47,067 bases of DNA from an uncultured Bacilli bacterium (GTDB taxonomy: Bacteria; Bacillota_I; Bacilli_A; RF39; UBA660). Numbering within the stretch: position 1 is the stretch's first letter; every line of letters starts with the position of its first letter. The stretch is taken from the NCBI GenBank assembly GCA_947600335.1, contig CANQGB010000004.1, forward strand, positions 1 to 47,067, in the 5' to 3' direction. Positions 1-9,101 of the stretch are shown piece after piece. The translations under genes were made by a program, and so were the position numbers. The notes under the pieces were generated by a model. That model was not told the DNA's origin. It made no database searches and was given only the letters and a program-made list of their open reading frames with translations.

Positions 1-2250
1 TATTATGTTCAAATATTAGGTGGTTTAGCTATTCATTATGGTAATATTGCTGAAATGAAAACTGGTGAAGGTAAAACTTTAACTGAAACTATGCCTACAT
101 ATTTAAATGCTTTAACTGGTAAAGGCGTTCACATTGTAACCGTAAACGAATTTTTAGCTAAACGTGACTCTGAATGGATGGGTAATATTTTTAGATTTTT
201 AGGATTAACAGTTGGTCTAAATTTAAGAGAACTAACTCCCAAAGAAAAACAAGAGGCTTACAATTGTGATGTTCTTTATTCCACAAATAATGAAATTGGT
301 TTTGATTATTTAAGAGATAACATGGTTGCTCGAAGTGAAGACCGTGTTCAAAGACCTCTACATTTTTGTATTGTCGATGAAGTTGACTCAATTTTAATTG
401 ATGAAGCCAGAACTCCATTAATAATTTCTGGTGGCCAAGCTAACTCTAATGCTTTATATATCGATGCCGATAGAGCCGTTAAAAAGTTAAAAAATGAAGA
501 AGATTATACTATTGATGAAAAAATAAAAATGGTTTCATTAACTGAACAAGGAACTGAAAAATTAGAAAAACATTTTAATTTAGCCAATTTATATGATTTA
601 AACAATACTAATCTTGTTCACCATATTAATCAAGCTTTAAGAGCCAATTATGCTTTTAAAAAAGATATTGATTATGTTGTCAATAACGACCAAGTAATAA
701 TCGTTGACCAATTTACTGGTCGTTTAATGGAAGGAAGACAATATAGTGATGGACTTCATCAAGCCATTGAAGCCAAAGAAAATGTCACTATTAATATTGA
801 AACCAAAACTATGGCTACAATTACTTTCCAAAATTTATTTAGAATGTATGAAAAACTATCAGGTATGACTGGTACAGCTAAAACCGAAGAAGAAGAATTT
901 AGAAATATTTATAATATGTATGTTATTCAAATACCTACCAACAAACCAATTGCTCGTGTTGATTTACCAGATTTAATTTATGCCACGAAGGCGGGAAAAT
1001 ATCAAGCAATTGTTAAAACTATTAAAGAAATTCATGCATCTGGTCAACCAATATTAGTAGGTACTATTTCTGTTGAAGCTAACGAACATTTAAGTAAACT
1101 TTTAACTAAAGAAGGCTTAAAACATGAAGTATTGAATGCCAAAAATCATGAACGCGAAGCCGAAATCATTGCCAAGGCTGGTATGAAAAATGCTATTACA
1201 ATTGCAACCAATATGGCAGGTCGTGGAACCGATATTAAATTAACTCCAGAAACCATTGAACTAGGCGGCTTATATGTAATTGGTACTGAACGCCATGAAT
1301 CCCGCCGAATCGATAACCAACTTCGTGGTCGTAGTGGTCGTCAAGGAGATGTTGGTACCAGTCAATTCTTTGTATCATTTGAAGATGATTTAATGCGAAT
1401 GTTTGGAACTGATAGAATAAAACAAGTTGTTCAAAGTTTAGGCTTAACCGGTGACCAAGCTATTCGTTCTAAAGCTATTACAAGAAGTATTGAAAGTGCC
1501 CAAAAGAAAGTAGAAGGCAATAACTTTGATACTCGGAAAAGCCTACTAGATTATGATAATGTTGTCAATGAACAAAGAACTATCATCTATGAACGAAGAA
1601 ATGAAATATTAGATAACGAAAATATTCATGAATCAGTATTAGAAATATTTAGAAATACAATAACAACTTTAGTTGATAATCATATTGAACCAGAAGGTTA
1701 TATTACTGATAATGATAAAGATGAAATTATTGAATTCGTTAATACTAACTATGTCAAAGGTGAAGAACTTTCAGTTGATATTATTAAAGATAAAAAAGAT
1801 AAAGAGATAGCTGAAGTTTTATATGAAAGAATAATTGAAGACTATGAAAAGAAAATTAGTATTGCACCTAATTTCCATGAATTTGAAAGGGCTATATCTT
1901 TAAGAATAATTGATTCTTTATGGGTTGACCATATTAGTGCTATGGAACATTTAAAAGAAGGCATAATGTTAAGAGGTTATGGTCAAGTTAATCCATTACA
2001 AGCTTATACTATTGAAGGTTTTGACTTATTTGAAAATTTACTTGATAAAATTGATGAAAATATTGCTACTTTCTTACTTAAATCTAATATTGAACAAAAT
2101 GTTGAAAGAAAACAAACTATAATCGGTGTTGCTAATGATGGTAAAGAAAAAGTTAAAGGAACACCAAAAAAGAATAGTAAAAAAATTGGTCGTAATGACT
2201 TATGCGAGTGCGGCTCAGGTAAAAAATATAAAAATTGCTGCGGTAAATAA
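1..2250 (+). CDS. secA: Preprotein translocase ATPase SecA (5'-truncated by window start)
   Basis: SecA is the cytoplasmic ATPase that drives preproteins through SecYEG. The reading frame is open from base 1, so the start lies outside the window; the Met at base 55 is internal. The visible protein begins just before the Walker A region (MKTGEGKT), has the DEVDSILIDEART Walker B/DEAD-type motif, the second helicase half with MAGRGTDIKL and the QLRGRSGRQGD motif, and ends with the SEC-C zinc tail (CECGSGKKYKNCC). Roughly 80-90 N-terminal residues are missing compared with typical SecA. The complete zinc tail indicates the housekeeping SecA1 rather than an accessory SecA2. In many Bacillota secA is followed directly by prfB; here a block carrying metG and a peptidase gene separates them. 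Confidence 0.98.
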   Translation, partial: YYVQILGGLAIHYGNIAEMKTGEGKTLTETMPTYLNALTGKGVHIVTVNEFLAKRDSEWMGNIFRFLGLTVGLNLRELTPKEKQEAYNCDVLYSTNNEIGFDYLRDNMVARSEDRVQRPLHFCIVDEVDSILIDEARTPLIISGGQANSNALYIDADRAVKKLKNEEDYTIDEKIKMVSLTEQGTEKLEKHFNLANLYDLNNTNLVHHINQALRANYAFKKDIDYVVNNDQVIIVDQFTGRLMEGRQYSDGLHQAIEAKENVTINIETKTMATITFQNLFRMYEKLSGMTGTAKTEEEEFRNIYNMYVIQIPTNKPIARVDLPDLIYATKAGKYQAIVKTIKEIHASGQPILVGTISVEANEHLSKLLTKEGLKHEVLNAKNHEREAEIIAKAGMKNAITIATNMAGRGTDIKLTPETIELGGLYVIGTERHESRRIDNQLRGRSGRQGDVGTSQFFVSFEDDLMRMFGTDRIKQVVQSLGLTGDQAIRSKAITRSIESAQKKVEGNNFDTRKSLLDYDNVVNEQRTIIYERRNEILDNENIHESVLEIFRNTITTLVDNHIEPEGYITDNDKDEIIEFVNTNYVKGEELSVDIIKDKKDKEIAEVLYERIIEDYEKKISIAPNFHEFERAISLRIIDSLWVDHISAMEHLKEGIMLRGYGQVNPLQAYTIEGFDLFENLLDKIDENIATFLLKSNIEQNVERKQTIIGVANDGKEKVKGTPKKNSKKIGRNDLCECGSGKKYKNCCGK

Positions 2251-2301
2251 GAATAAAAGCCTTAAACATTTAAGAAAAGCAAATCATTATACAAGCATAA
2301 T

Positions 2302-2330
2302 TTGACAAAGTGTAAAAAATAAAGTATGAA
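2302..2330 (+). promoter_or_regulatory. Sigma-A type promoter of the T-box/metG unit
   Basis: A perfect -35 TTGACA (2302-2307) and a -10 TATGAA (2325-2330) are separated by 17 bases. They lie just upstream of the T-box leader, so metG has its own promoter, independent of secA. Confidence 0.75.
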
Positions 2331-2344
2331 TTTAATTTATTAAC

Positions 2345-2616
2345 AAAACCAGTGCGAGGAAGAAGTAGAAAAATATAAGCATTTTAGAGAACTCAGTTAG
2401 GTGAAAATGAGGATGTAATGATTTTTCGAACATGGCCCTCAAGGGTGATTGACTGAAATTAAGTAAGTCATTACAGGTGTGCCTGTTATAGCACAAACCT
2501 ATAACTATGCTAAGACATAAGTAGGTTAATGAGATTAGTACAGTAATGTACTAATGAAATAAGAGTGGTAACGTGATATATTCACCTCTTAGGAATAATT
2601 TCCTAAGAGTTTTTTT
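2345..2616 (+). promoter_or_regulatory. T-box riboswitch leader, methionine-specific (AUG specifier)
   Basis: This roughly 270-base leader has T-box hallmarks in order. Stem I begins near GCGAGGAAGAAGTAG (2354), carries GGTGAAA near 2399, and closes near CCCTC (2436-2440). Just inside the 3' base of Stem I is ATG (2432-2434) followed by a purine, which fits a Met specifier codon. The T-box sequence AGAGTGGTAACGTG (2562-2575) can pair with CACCTCTT to form the antiterminator. It competes with a perfect 10-bp terminator. Known T-box logic: uncharged tRNA-Met binds the specifier and the T-box bulge and prevents termination, switching on metG when methionyl-tRNA is scarce. The downstream gene agrees with the specifier. 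Confidence 0.93.
2586..2616 (+). terminator. T-box intrinsic terminator
   Basis: CTCTTAGGAA (2586-2595) and TTCCTAAGAG (2600-2609) form a perfect 10-bp stem with a TAAT loop, followed by seven T residues. Its left arm overlaps the part that pairs with the T-box sequence, so terminator and antiterminator are mutually exclusive. Confidence 0.93.
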
Positions 2617-2637
2617 ATTTGAAAGGAAGGGATTAAA

Positions 2638-4278
2638 ATGAATATATTAATAGGAATTAGTTGGCCTTTTGCAAATGGAGATTTGCATATAGGTCATGCA
2701 GCAAGTAGCTTACCTGGAGATGTTATTGCAAGATATCATAGATTAAAAGGGAATAATGTAGTTTTAGTATCTGGAAGTGATTGCCACGGTACTCCAATAG
2801 ATGTTAAAGCATTACAAGAAAAGAAACCAGCAAAAGAAATAGTTGATATTTGTCACGAAAATTTTTCAAAAGACTTTAAGGATTTAGGTTTTAGTTTTGA
2901 TTTATATAATAGAACTGATGATCCCTATCATAAAGATTTTGTAAAAGAACAATTTAAGAAATATTATGACTATGGTTATCTTTATGAAAAGGAAGAAGAA
3001 CAACTATATTGTGAACACTGTAATCTGTTTTTAGCTGATCGTTATATTATTGGTATTTGTCCAAAATGTGGTGCAGATATTAAAGGCGATGAATGTGAAA
3101 AATGTGGTAGTCTTTTAGAAATTAATAATGTTAAAGAAACAAAATGTGCTATTTGTGGCAATCCAACAAGTATTAAAGAAACTAAAAATTTATATTTTTC
3201 TTTATCAAAATTTCAAGATGATTTAAGAGATTTAGTTAATTTAAATAAGTATAATTGGAGAGAAAATGCAGTTTCATTTACCGAAAGATATTTAAATGAA
3301 GGTGTACCTGATAGATGTGCTTCTCGTAGTCTTAATTTTGGAATTGATATTCCTATAAAAGGATATGAAGATAAAAAAATTTATGGTTGGTTTGAAAATG
3401 TTTGGGGATATGTTACTGCTAGTAAGAAATATTGTGAACAAAATAATCTTAATTGGGAAAATTTTTGGCAAAAAGATAGGAATAATAAAATTTATTTAGT
3501 ACACGCCAAAGATAATATTCCATTCCATACTATTATTTTTCCATCATTGTTATTAGGAACAAAAGAAAACTATAAATTACCAGATAAGATTGTTTCTGAT
3601 GAATATATAACTATTGAAGGAGAAAAATTATCAAAAAGTAAAGGCAATTATATCTCAATAAGATATTTATTAGAAAAATTTCCGGCCGATGCTATAAGAT
3701 ATTATTTTTTAGTTAATGATCCCGCAAAAAGAGATTTTAACTTTACTTGGAATACTTTTATCAATTCTATTAATGGAGAATTATTAGGTAAATGGGGTAA
3801 CTTTATAAATAGAACATTGTTATTTGTAAATAAATCTTTTGATGGAAATTTAAAAGATTCTATTGTTGAAAAGGAAATAGAAGAAAAAATAAAAACTTTA
3901 TTTGAAGAAGTAGGAAGCAACATTGATAATGGAGATGTAAAAGAAGGAATTAATAAAATATTTGATTTTATTAATTTTGCTAACAAATATTTTGATGAAA
4001 AGCAACCATGGATTCTTGTTAAAACTAACATAAATGAATGTAATAATGTATTATTTAATTGTGTAAATATTATTTCTAATGTTAATACTTTATTAAAACC
4101 ATATTTACCATTTTCTTGTGAAAAAGTAGAAGAATTTTTAAATACTAAAGTTTCAAAATGGGAATACAAGACTATTTCAACTATTTCATTAAGTAAAGAT
4201 ATTAAGCCTTTATATGAAAGGTATGATAAATCAAAAATAAGCGAAGAAGTTGAATTGTTAAAACAAAACAAAAAATAA
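2638..4278 (+). CDS. metG: Methionyl-tRNA synthetase
   Basis: MetRS charges tRNA-Met with methionine in the cytoplasm. The class I HIGH motif is at residues 17-20 (HIGH) and the KMSKS loop is KLSKS near residue 330. The connective peptide holds four cysteine pairs (CEHC, CPKC, CEKC, CAIC), the two-knuckle zinc form, unlike the single-knuckle form of Bacillus MetRS. At 546 residues it lacks the C-terminal EMAP/Trbp111 tRNA-binding extension seen in many MetRS. The start follows GAAAGGAAGG. It is controlled by the Met T-box immediately upstream. The two-knuckle type and the adjacent decayed foreign fragment make acquisition by transfer plausible (inference). Confidence 0.96.
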   Translation: MNILIGISWPFANGDLHIGHAASSLPGDVIARYHRLKGNNVVLVSGSDCHGTPIDVKALQEKKPAKEIVDICHENFSKDFKDLGFSFDLYNRTDDPYHKDFVKEQFKKYYDYGYLYEKEEEQLYCEHCNLFLADRYIIGICPKCGADIKGDECEKCGSLLEINNVKETKCAICGNPTSIKETKNLYFSLSKFQDDLRDLVNLNKYNWRENAVSFTERYLNEGVPDRCASRSLNFGIDIPIKGYEDKKIYGWFENVWGYVTASKKYCEQNNLNWENFWQKDRNNKIYLVHAKDNIPFHTIIFPSLLLGTKENYKLPDKIVSDEYITIEGEKLSKSKGNYISIRYLLEKFPADAIRYYFLVNDPAKRDFNFTWNTFINSINGELLGKWGNFINRTLLFVNKSFDGNLKDSIVEKEIEEKIKTLFEEVGSNIDNGDVKEGINKIFDFINFANKYFDEKQPWILVKTNINECNNVLFNCVNIISNVNTLLKPYLPFSCEKVEEFLNTKVSKWEYKTISTISLSKDIKPLYERYDKSKISEEVELLKQNKK

Positions 4279-4280
4279 GT

Positions 4281-4445
4281 TTACACATTAAAAATATGTT
4301 TGATAAACATGAATTGGACGAAAATTCAACTGTCAAGAATTCTTTGACAGTTCAAAGTGAAGACAGTAGAAATGTAGAAAGAAATGTCAAAGATTATAAT
4401 TTAGATATGGTAATTTCTTTAAGATATCGTATAAATCTAAAATAG
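4281..4445 (+). pseudogene. Decayed fragment of a RhuM-type (virulence RhuM/KilA-like) protein
   Basis: One open stretch of 54 codons without a start encodes HIKNMFDKHELDENSTVK, then SEDSRNVERNVKDYNLDMVISL and YRIN, ending in TAG. This matches my memory of the N-terminal part of RhuM-family proteins (pattern HI.N.F...EL.E.S, then V.R....YNLD.IIS.GYR.NS). RhuM proteins are about 300 residues, so both ends are missing. Downstream (4446-4530) another short frame reads YFDFEKLVLWQKSIYKH, possibly a further remnant. RhuM genes are common cargo of mobile regions. The fragment is clear; the family name rests on recall of the motif. Confidence 0.7.
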
Positions 4446-4577
4446 CTACTAATTTTAGAAAGTAAATATTTTGATTTTGAGAAATTAGTCCTATGGCAAA
4501 AGTCTATTTATAAACATTAAAAAGACATTAATAAAAAATCTAAACCTACTTGCCTTATAATCTTAATCTTTTTTAAT

Positions 4578-4607
4578 TTGAACAGACCCAACTATTCATG
4601 ATATACT
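4578..4607 (+). promoter_or_regulatory. Promoter of the S66 peptidase gene
   Basis: TTGAAC (4578-4583) and TATACT (4602-4607) with an 18-base spacer stand 34 bases before the start codon. The rest of the gap 4446-4641 holds only the short remnant frame noted for the RhuM fragment; I see no gene there. Confidence 0.55.
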
Positions 4608-4641
4608 AACCTAAATAAGATTTATAAGGAGAAAAGTAAAA

Positions 4642-5709
4642 ATGATAATACCAAAATGTTTAAAAAAAGGTGACAAGATTGCCATCGTTAGTTTATCGCG
4701 AGGATTATTAGGAGAAGAATTTATTAAGCATGAATTAGATTTAGCTCTTAAAAGATTAGAAGAATTCGGGCTTATCCCTGTTATAATGCCTAATGCTATG
4801 AAAGGTATAGATTATTTAGCAACTCATCCTAAAGCTCGAGCACAAGACTTAAAAACTGCCTTTCAAGATGAATCAATTAAAGCCATAATTGCCGCTATTG
4901 GGGGAAACGATGCCTACATGACTATTCCTTATTTAATGGAAGATAACGAATTTAAACAAGCAGTTATTAACAATCCCAAAATATTTGTTGGCTTTTCAGA
5001 TACTACCATTAATCATTTAATGTTAAACAAACTAGGCTTAACCACCTTTTATGGTCCCAGCCTCCTAGTTGACTTAGCTGAACTAGATACTGAAATGCTT
5101 CCTTATACTAAAAAGTATTTTATGGAATTCTTTCGAACTACCCCAAATTTAGCCATCACCTCTAGTGATGTTTGGTACTTAGACCGTCCTAGTTATGGAC
5201 CAGAAGCCCTAAATACACCTCGCCAATCTGTAACGGAAAGTCACGGCTATGAAACTATTAATGGTCATGGTATAAAAACTGGCGAACTTTATGGAGGTTG
5301 CATCGAAAGCATTTATGAAGCTATGACCAATGAAAATGAATCTCCAATTTTCACCAAATATCAAATCTTTCCAACTGAATCAGAATGGCAAAACAAAATA
5401 TTATTTTTAGAAACCAGTGATGAAAGAATAACGCCCGCAAAATTAGAAGAAATCTTAACCTATTTTCAAAATAAAGGAATTTTTTCCCAAGTCCAAGGCC
5501 TTATTGTTGGTAAACCAATCGATGAAAAATATTATGATGAATACAAAGCCGTTTATCAAAATGTATTTAAAAACAGTGCTACTCCTATTCTTTACAATGT
5601 CAATTTTGGCCATTCAGTTCCTCACTGTATCTTGCCTTACGGTATCCCCGCAACAGTAGATTATGACCAAAAAACTATAACTATCCAAGGCCAATTTTTA
5701 GAAAAATAA
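4642..5709 (+). CDS. S66 family peptidase (LD-carboxypeptidase / MccF-like)
   Basis: The protein is 355 residues, in the range of the S66 serine peptidases. These include LD-carboxypeptidases, which trim the terminal D-Ala from murein tetrapeptides, and MccF, which cleaves microcin C-type aminoacyl nucleotides. Visible motifs are the GDKIAIVSLSRG N-terminus, IAAIGGNDAYMTIPYL, the nucleophile turn GFSDTTINHL, GELYGGCIESI with the glycine-rich segment, LFLETSDE, and the catalytic His segment FGHSVPHCILPYG. There is no signal peptide, which fits a cytoplasmic enzyme. The extended N-terminal half of the nucleophile domain resembles the MccF-like group more than short LdcA, so self-immunity or detoxification is as likely as murein recycling. 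It starts after AAGGAG at 4627. Confidence 0.9.
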   Translation: MIIPKCLKKGDKIAIVSLSRGLLGEEFIKHELDLALKRLEEFGLIPVIMPNAMKGIDYLATHPKARAQDLKTAFQDESIKAIIAAIGGNDAYMTIPYLMEDNEFKQAVINNPKIFVGFSDTTINHLMLNKLGLTTFYGPSLLVDLAELDTEMLPYTKKYFMEFFRTTPNLAITSSDVWYLDRPSYGPEALNTPRQSVTESHGYETINGHGIKTGELYGGCIESIYEAMTNENESPIFTKYQIFPTESEWQNKILFLETSDERITPAKLEEILTYFQNKGIFSQVQGLIVGKPIDEKYYDEYKAVYQNVFKNSATPILYNVNFGHSVPHCILPYGIPATVDYDQKTITIQGQFLEK

Positions 5710-5743
5710 AATCTAAAGTCTTTTCTAACCTCAAACAAATTGC

Positions 5744-5749
5744 TATAAT
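5744..5749 (+). promoter_or_regulatory. Probable -10 element before prfB
   Basis: TATAAT lies 16 bases upstream of the prfB start, with GTGGTGA as ribosome binding site. No good -35 hexamer is seen; the spacing to the start would give a very short leader. Confidence 0.4.
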
Positions 5750-5765
5750 CAAAGTGGTGAAAAAC

Positions 5766-6852
5766 ATGGAAAAATTTGAATTAAAAACAAAGTACAATGA
5801 ATTACTAACCAAAATAAATGATTTAGGGAGGTCACTTTGACTTATCCACTAAACAAAATCGTATTCAAGAAATCGAAAATTTAACCAAATCTGATTCATT
5901 TTGGCAAGATATTGATAAAGCTAATCTTTTAAACCAAGAGTTATCTACTTTAAAAAAAGAGGTTAATAACTTTTTAACAACTAAAAAAACGATTGTTGAT
6001 AACCTCGAACTTATCGACATTTTAGAAGAACATGACCTAGAAACTTTAGAACAAGAATTAAATAACATTAGTCAAATCGTTTCGCAATTAGAAATCAGTT
6101 GCCTACTTAACCAAGAAAACGATTCCCTAAATTGTTATCTCGAAATTCATCCGGGAGCTGGTGGTACTGAATCTTGTGACTGGGCTAATATGCTATCTAA
6201 AATGTATCAAAAATTTTGTGATAAAATGGCTTACAAATGTGAAATAATCGAAGAACAAAAAGGCGAAGAAGCCGGGATTAAAAGTGTTACTATGTACATT
6301 CAAGGTCTGTATGCTTATGGTTATTTAAAATGTGAAAAAGGAGTGCACCGTTTAGTTAGAATCTCGCCTTTTGATTCCAATAAAAGAAGACATACATCTT
6401 TTGCCTCCGTATTAGTAACGCCCGAATACAACAAAGATATCAACATTAATATCAACGAACAAGATTTAAAAATCGATGTATATCATAGCAGTGGTGCTGG
6501 TGGTCAATCAGTCAATACTTCCAACTCCGCGGTTCGCATCACCCACTTGCCTACTAAAATAGTCGTTACTTGCCAAAATGAACGCAGCCAACTTAAAAAC
6601 AAAGAGCAAGCTATGAAAATGCTAAAAAACAAACTATATGAATTAGAACTAGAAAAAGTAAACAATGAACTAACTAATCTGAAAGGCACTATCGATAACA
6701 TTAATTTTGGTAGCCAAATCCGAAGTTATGTTTTAGAACCATACAAACTAGTCAAAGACAACCGTTCAAACTACGAAACCAGCAATGTTTCCAAAGTCCT
6801 CGATGGTGACATAATGCCAATAATCGAATCAATCTTAAAAATAAAGGAGTAA
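5766..6852 (+). CDS. prfB: Peptide chain release factor 2 with programmed +1 frameshift
   Basis: RF2 releases finished peptides at UGA and UAA. The zero frame runs 24 codons from ATG 5766 to the in-frame TGA at 5838-5840. It is preceded by CTT and an internal SD-like AGGGAGG (5825-5831), the classical RF2 autoregulatory slip site CTT TGA C. Skipping one base at 5838 continues in the +1 frame (GAC TTA TCC) to 6852, giving 361 residues, close to the usual 365. The SPF stop-codon recognition tripeptide is at residues 200-202 and the catalytic GGQ at 245-247. Low RF2 stalls the ribosome on TGA and favours the slip, so the protein sets its own level. The next gene starts two bases after the stop. 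Confidence 0.97.
5825..5841 (+). promoter_or_regulatory. prfB programmed +1 frameshift site
   Basis: AGGGAGG (SD-like) stands three bases before CTT TGA C. This is the canonical RF2 recoding signal: P-site tRNA-Leu slips from CUU to UUU when UGA is read slowly. Confidence 0.95.
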
Positions 6853-6854
6853 TC

Positions 6855-7697
6855 ATGGCTAAATATAAAGAATATCTTTATCTCATAGTTGGCTTATTAA
6901 TTGCCTCCCTTTCTTTCAATCTTTTCTTATCACCCTTCCATCTTGCCGCCGGTGGAGTTAGTGGTTTAGCTTTATTTTTCAATACTCTTTTTAATATTAA
7001 TGAAAGTCTTTTTATCTTCCTTGTTAATCTTTTCTTATTACTATTGAGTTACATTTTTCTAGGAAAAGACCAAACTCGCAAATCTTTTCTCGGTTCCTTA
7101 CTATTTCCTTTAATGATATCTCTTACCAGTGGAATAACTAATTATCTTAACTTAGCTGATTTAGAAATGATAGTTATTGCCATCATCGGCGGTATTATGA
7201 GTGGTATCGGTTACGGTCTAATATTTAAAAGTGGTTTCACATCTGGTGGAACAGATATTCTCAATCAAATAATGGAAAAATATTTACACATCTCGATTGG
7301 AACTTCTATTATCATTGTTGATGGTTTAATTACCCTAGCCGGTATCTTCATCTTTGGCCTTAATACGATGATATATGCCTTAATTACTCTAATCTTAATC
7401 AGTATCTATAACAACAAAATGCTTTTAGGAATAAATTCCAACAAAACTTTATATATCTATTCGGAAAAATACTCCGAAATAACAAAATACTTACATGAAG
7501 AATTAAAATATGATAGTACCGACTTTAATGTCCAAGGCGGTTACACCAACAAAAATCAAAAACTTATTCTCACTGTAATTCCCGCTAAAGATTACTATAA
7601 AATCAAACTAGCCTTAAAACTTATCGACCCCAAAATCTTCATCATTGTTGTAAACTCTTATCAACAAGTTAATGCTAATGCTACAATTCGCAATTAA
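6855..7697 (+). CDS. YitT family membrane protein (DUF161 + DUF2179)
   Basis: This 280-residue protein has five or six hydrophobic segments in residues 1-180 and a soluble C-terminal domain (about 195-275) ending in FIIVVNSYQQVNA. The features N-L-FL-PFHLAAGGVSGLA near the N-terminus, GYGLIFKSGFTSGGTDIL near residue 118, and the C-terminal domain with TVIPAKDYYKIK match YitT/YvjA proteins. Their function is not firmly known. It starts two bases after prfB behind AAAGGAG, so the two are cotranscribed; Bacillus also has a YitT-family gene (yvjA) just downstream of prfB. Confidence 0.92.
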   Translation: MAKYKEYLYLIVGLLIASLSFNLFLSPFHLAAGGVSGLALFFNTLFNINESLFIFLVNLFLLLLSYIFLGKDQTRKSFLGSLLFPLMISLTSGITNYLNLADLEMIVIAIIGGIMSGIGYGLIFKSGFTSGGTDILNQIMEKYLHISIGTSIIIVDGLITLAGIFIFGLNTMIYALITLILISIYNNKMLLGINSNKTLYIYSEKYSEITKYLHEELKYDSTDFNVQGGYTNKNQKLILTVIPAKDYYKIKLALKLIDPKIFIIVVNSYQQVNANATIRN

Positions 7698-7721
7698 AAC
7701 TTGTTTTATTGAACCATATCA

Positions 7722-7727
7722 TATAAA
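7722..7727 (+). promoter_or_regulatory. Possible -10 element before tilS
   Basis: TATAAA lies 25 bases before the tilS start, with TTGTTT at 7701-7706 upstream (15-base spacer). This is a weak candidate. Confidence 0.35.
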
Positions 7728-7751
7728 ATAACAAATGTTTAGGTGACAAAA

Positions 7752-9101
7752 ATGAACAATACACTAAAATATTTAAAAGAAAAATTACAACCTCATGATA
7801 AAATTGTTATCGGTGTTTCCGCGGGCCCAGATTCTATGTGCTTGCTATCTCTTCTCCTGGAAATCAAAAAAGCCATTCCCCTGGATATTATCGTTGCGCA
7901 TGTTCATCACAATGTCCGTCAAGAAAGCGATGAGGAAGCCGTATTTTTAGAAGACTATTGCCACAACCATGACTGTATTTTCGAAATGCATAAAATTGAG
8001 CACTATAATAAAGATAATTTCCACGAATATGCCCGTAATATCAGATATCAATTTTTTAATGAATTAGTAACCAAATATCAAGCTAACTACTTAATGACTG
8101 CCCATCATGGTGATGACTTAATAGAAACTATTCTTATGCGTTTAACCAGAGGCACAATTTTCAAAGGCTATGCTGGCTTTGCTAAAGAAACCAATAATGG
8201 AACTTATACCCTTTTAAGGCCACTTATTCACAATACTAAAAATGATATAGCAGCCTACAACGAACTGCACCAAATTCCTTTTCGCCTCGATAAATCTAAT
8301 GAAAAAGATAAATATACTCGCAATCGTTATCGCCACAACTTGCTTCCTTTTTTAAAAGCCGAAAATAAGAATGTTCATTTAAAATTTTTACAATTTAGTG
8401 ATGAAATAAATTTAATTGAAAACTTTTTGGCAGAAAAAACCACAGATGCCTTGACTAAAGTACTACTTTCTGATAAGGTATGCTTGTGTGAATTTAATAA
8501 GTTACATCCTTTAATAAAAAAGCGTGTAATTGAGTATATTTTAAAAGAAGAGTATCAAAATAATATTAATCATATAACTCTTCATCATGTTCAGTTGATT
8601 CTTGATATGTGCAATAGTCCTAAAGCTAATTTGCAACTTTCTTTACCCGATAAAAAAGTACTCATCAAAAGTTATAACGAATTATATTTCAAAATACCTC
8701 ATAAGCCTAATTTAGAAAGTCAAATTTTAGAAGATACTGTTATTTTAAATTCTCATGAAAAAATCGAAAAAATTGCTCAAACCTCAATCGATAAAAGTAA
8801 CTACATTCTGCGCCTTAATAGCCAAGAAGTAAGTTTACCCTTAAAAGTTAGATGCAAAAAAACTGGGGATAAAATGCAATTAAAAAATGCTTCTGGTCAT
8901 AAAAAAATTAAAGACATTTTTATTGATTCCAAAATACCCTTGCCCAAAAGAAATAGTTGGCCAATTGTCGTTGACAATAATGATACAATTTTATGGATAC
9001 CAGGATTAAAAAAGTCAAAATTTGATAAAAATAATAATGAAAAATATGATATAATATATAAATATGTTAAAGGTGATGAAAAATTAGATGAAAAAAAATA
9101 A
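7752..9101 (+). CDS. tilS: tRNA(Ile)-lysidine synthetase
   Basis: TilS attaches lysine to C34 of the CAU-anticodon tRNA-Ile so that it reads AUA. The PP-loop is VSAGPDSMCLL near residue 22 (SGGxDS family, here SAGPDS). It is followed by VAHVHHNVRQESDEEA and TAHHGDDLIETILMRLTRG, both diagnostic of TilS, and a C-terminal TilS domain (SLPLKVRCKKTGDK..., RNSWPIVVD). I place the start at ATG 7752, after AGGTGAC, rather than the in-frame GTG at 7743 that lies inside the ribosome binding site; this gives 449 residues. The 3' end overlaps ftsH by 14 bases. AUA is frequent in these AT-rich genes, so the enzyme should be essential here. Confidence 0.95.
   Translation: MNNTLKYLKEKLQPHDKIVIGVSAGPDSMCLLSLLLEIKKAIPLDIIVAHVHHNVRQESDEEAVFLEDYCHNHDCIFEMHKIEHYNKDNFHEYARNIRYQFFNELVTKYQANYLMTAHHGDDLIETILMRLTRGTIFKGYAGFAKETNNGTYTLLRPLIHNTKNDIAAYNELHQIPFRLDKSNEKDKYTRNRYRHNLLPFLKAENKNVHLKFLQFSDEINLIENFLAEKTTDALTKVLLSDKVCLCEFNKLHPLIKKRVIEYILKEEYQNNINHITLHHVQLILDMCNSPKANLQLSLPDKKVLIKSYNELYFKIPHKPNLESQILEDTVILNSHEKIEKIAQTSIDKSNYILRLNSQEVSLPLKVRCKKTGDKMQLKNASGHKKIKDIFIDSKIPLPKRNSWPIVVDNNDTILWIPGLKKSKFDKNNNEKYDIIYKYVKGDEKLDEKK

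Noticed and set aside
2257-2275. CTTAAACATTTAAG after secA considered as a terminator
   Set aside because: Five-bp AT stem with no T tract; too weak to call.
3702-4271. 189-residue open frame on the - strand opposite metG
   Set aside because: It is a shadow of metG, with no ribosome binding site and a low-complexity product; metG is certain on the + strand.
6190-6852. prfB taken as starting at the Met at 6190
   Set aside because: The upstream frame from 5839 encodes conserved RF2 sequence, and the frameshift signal is complete.
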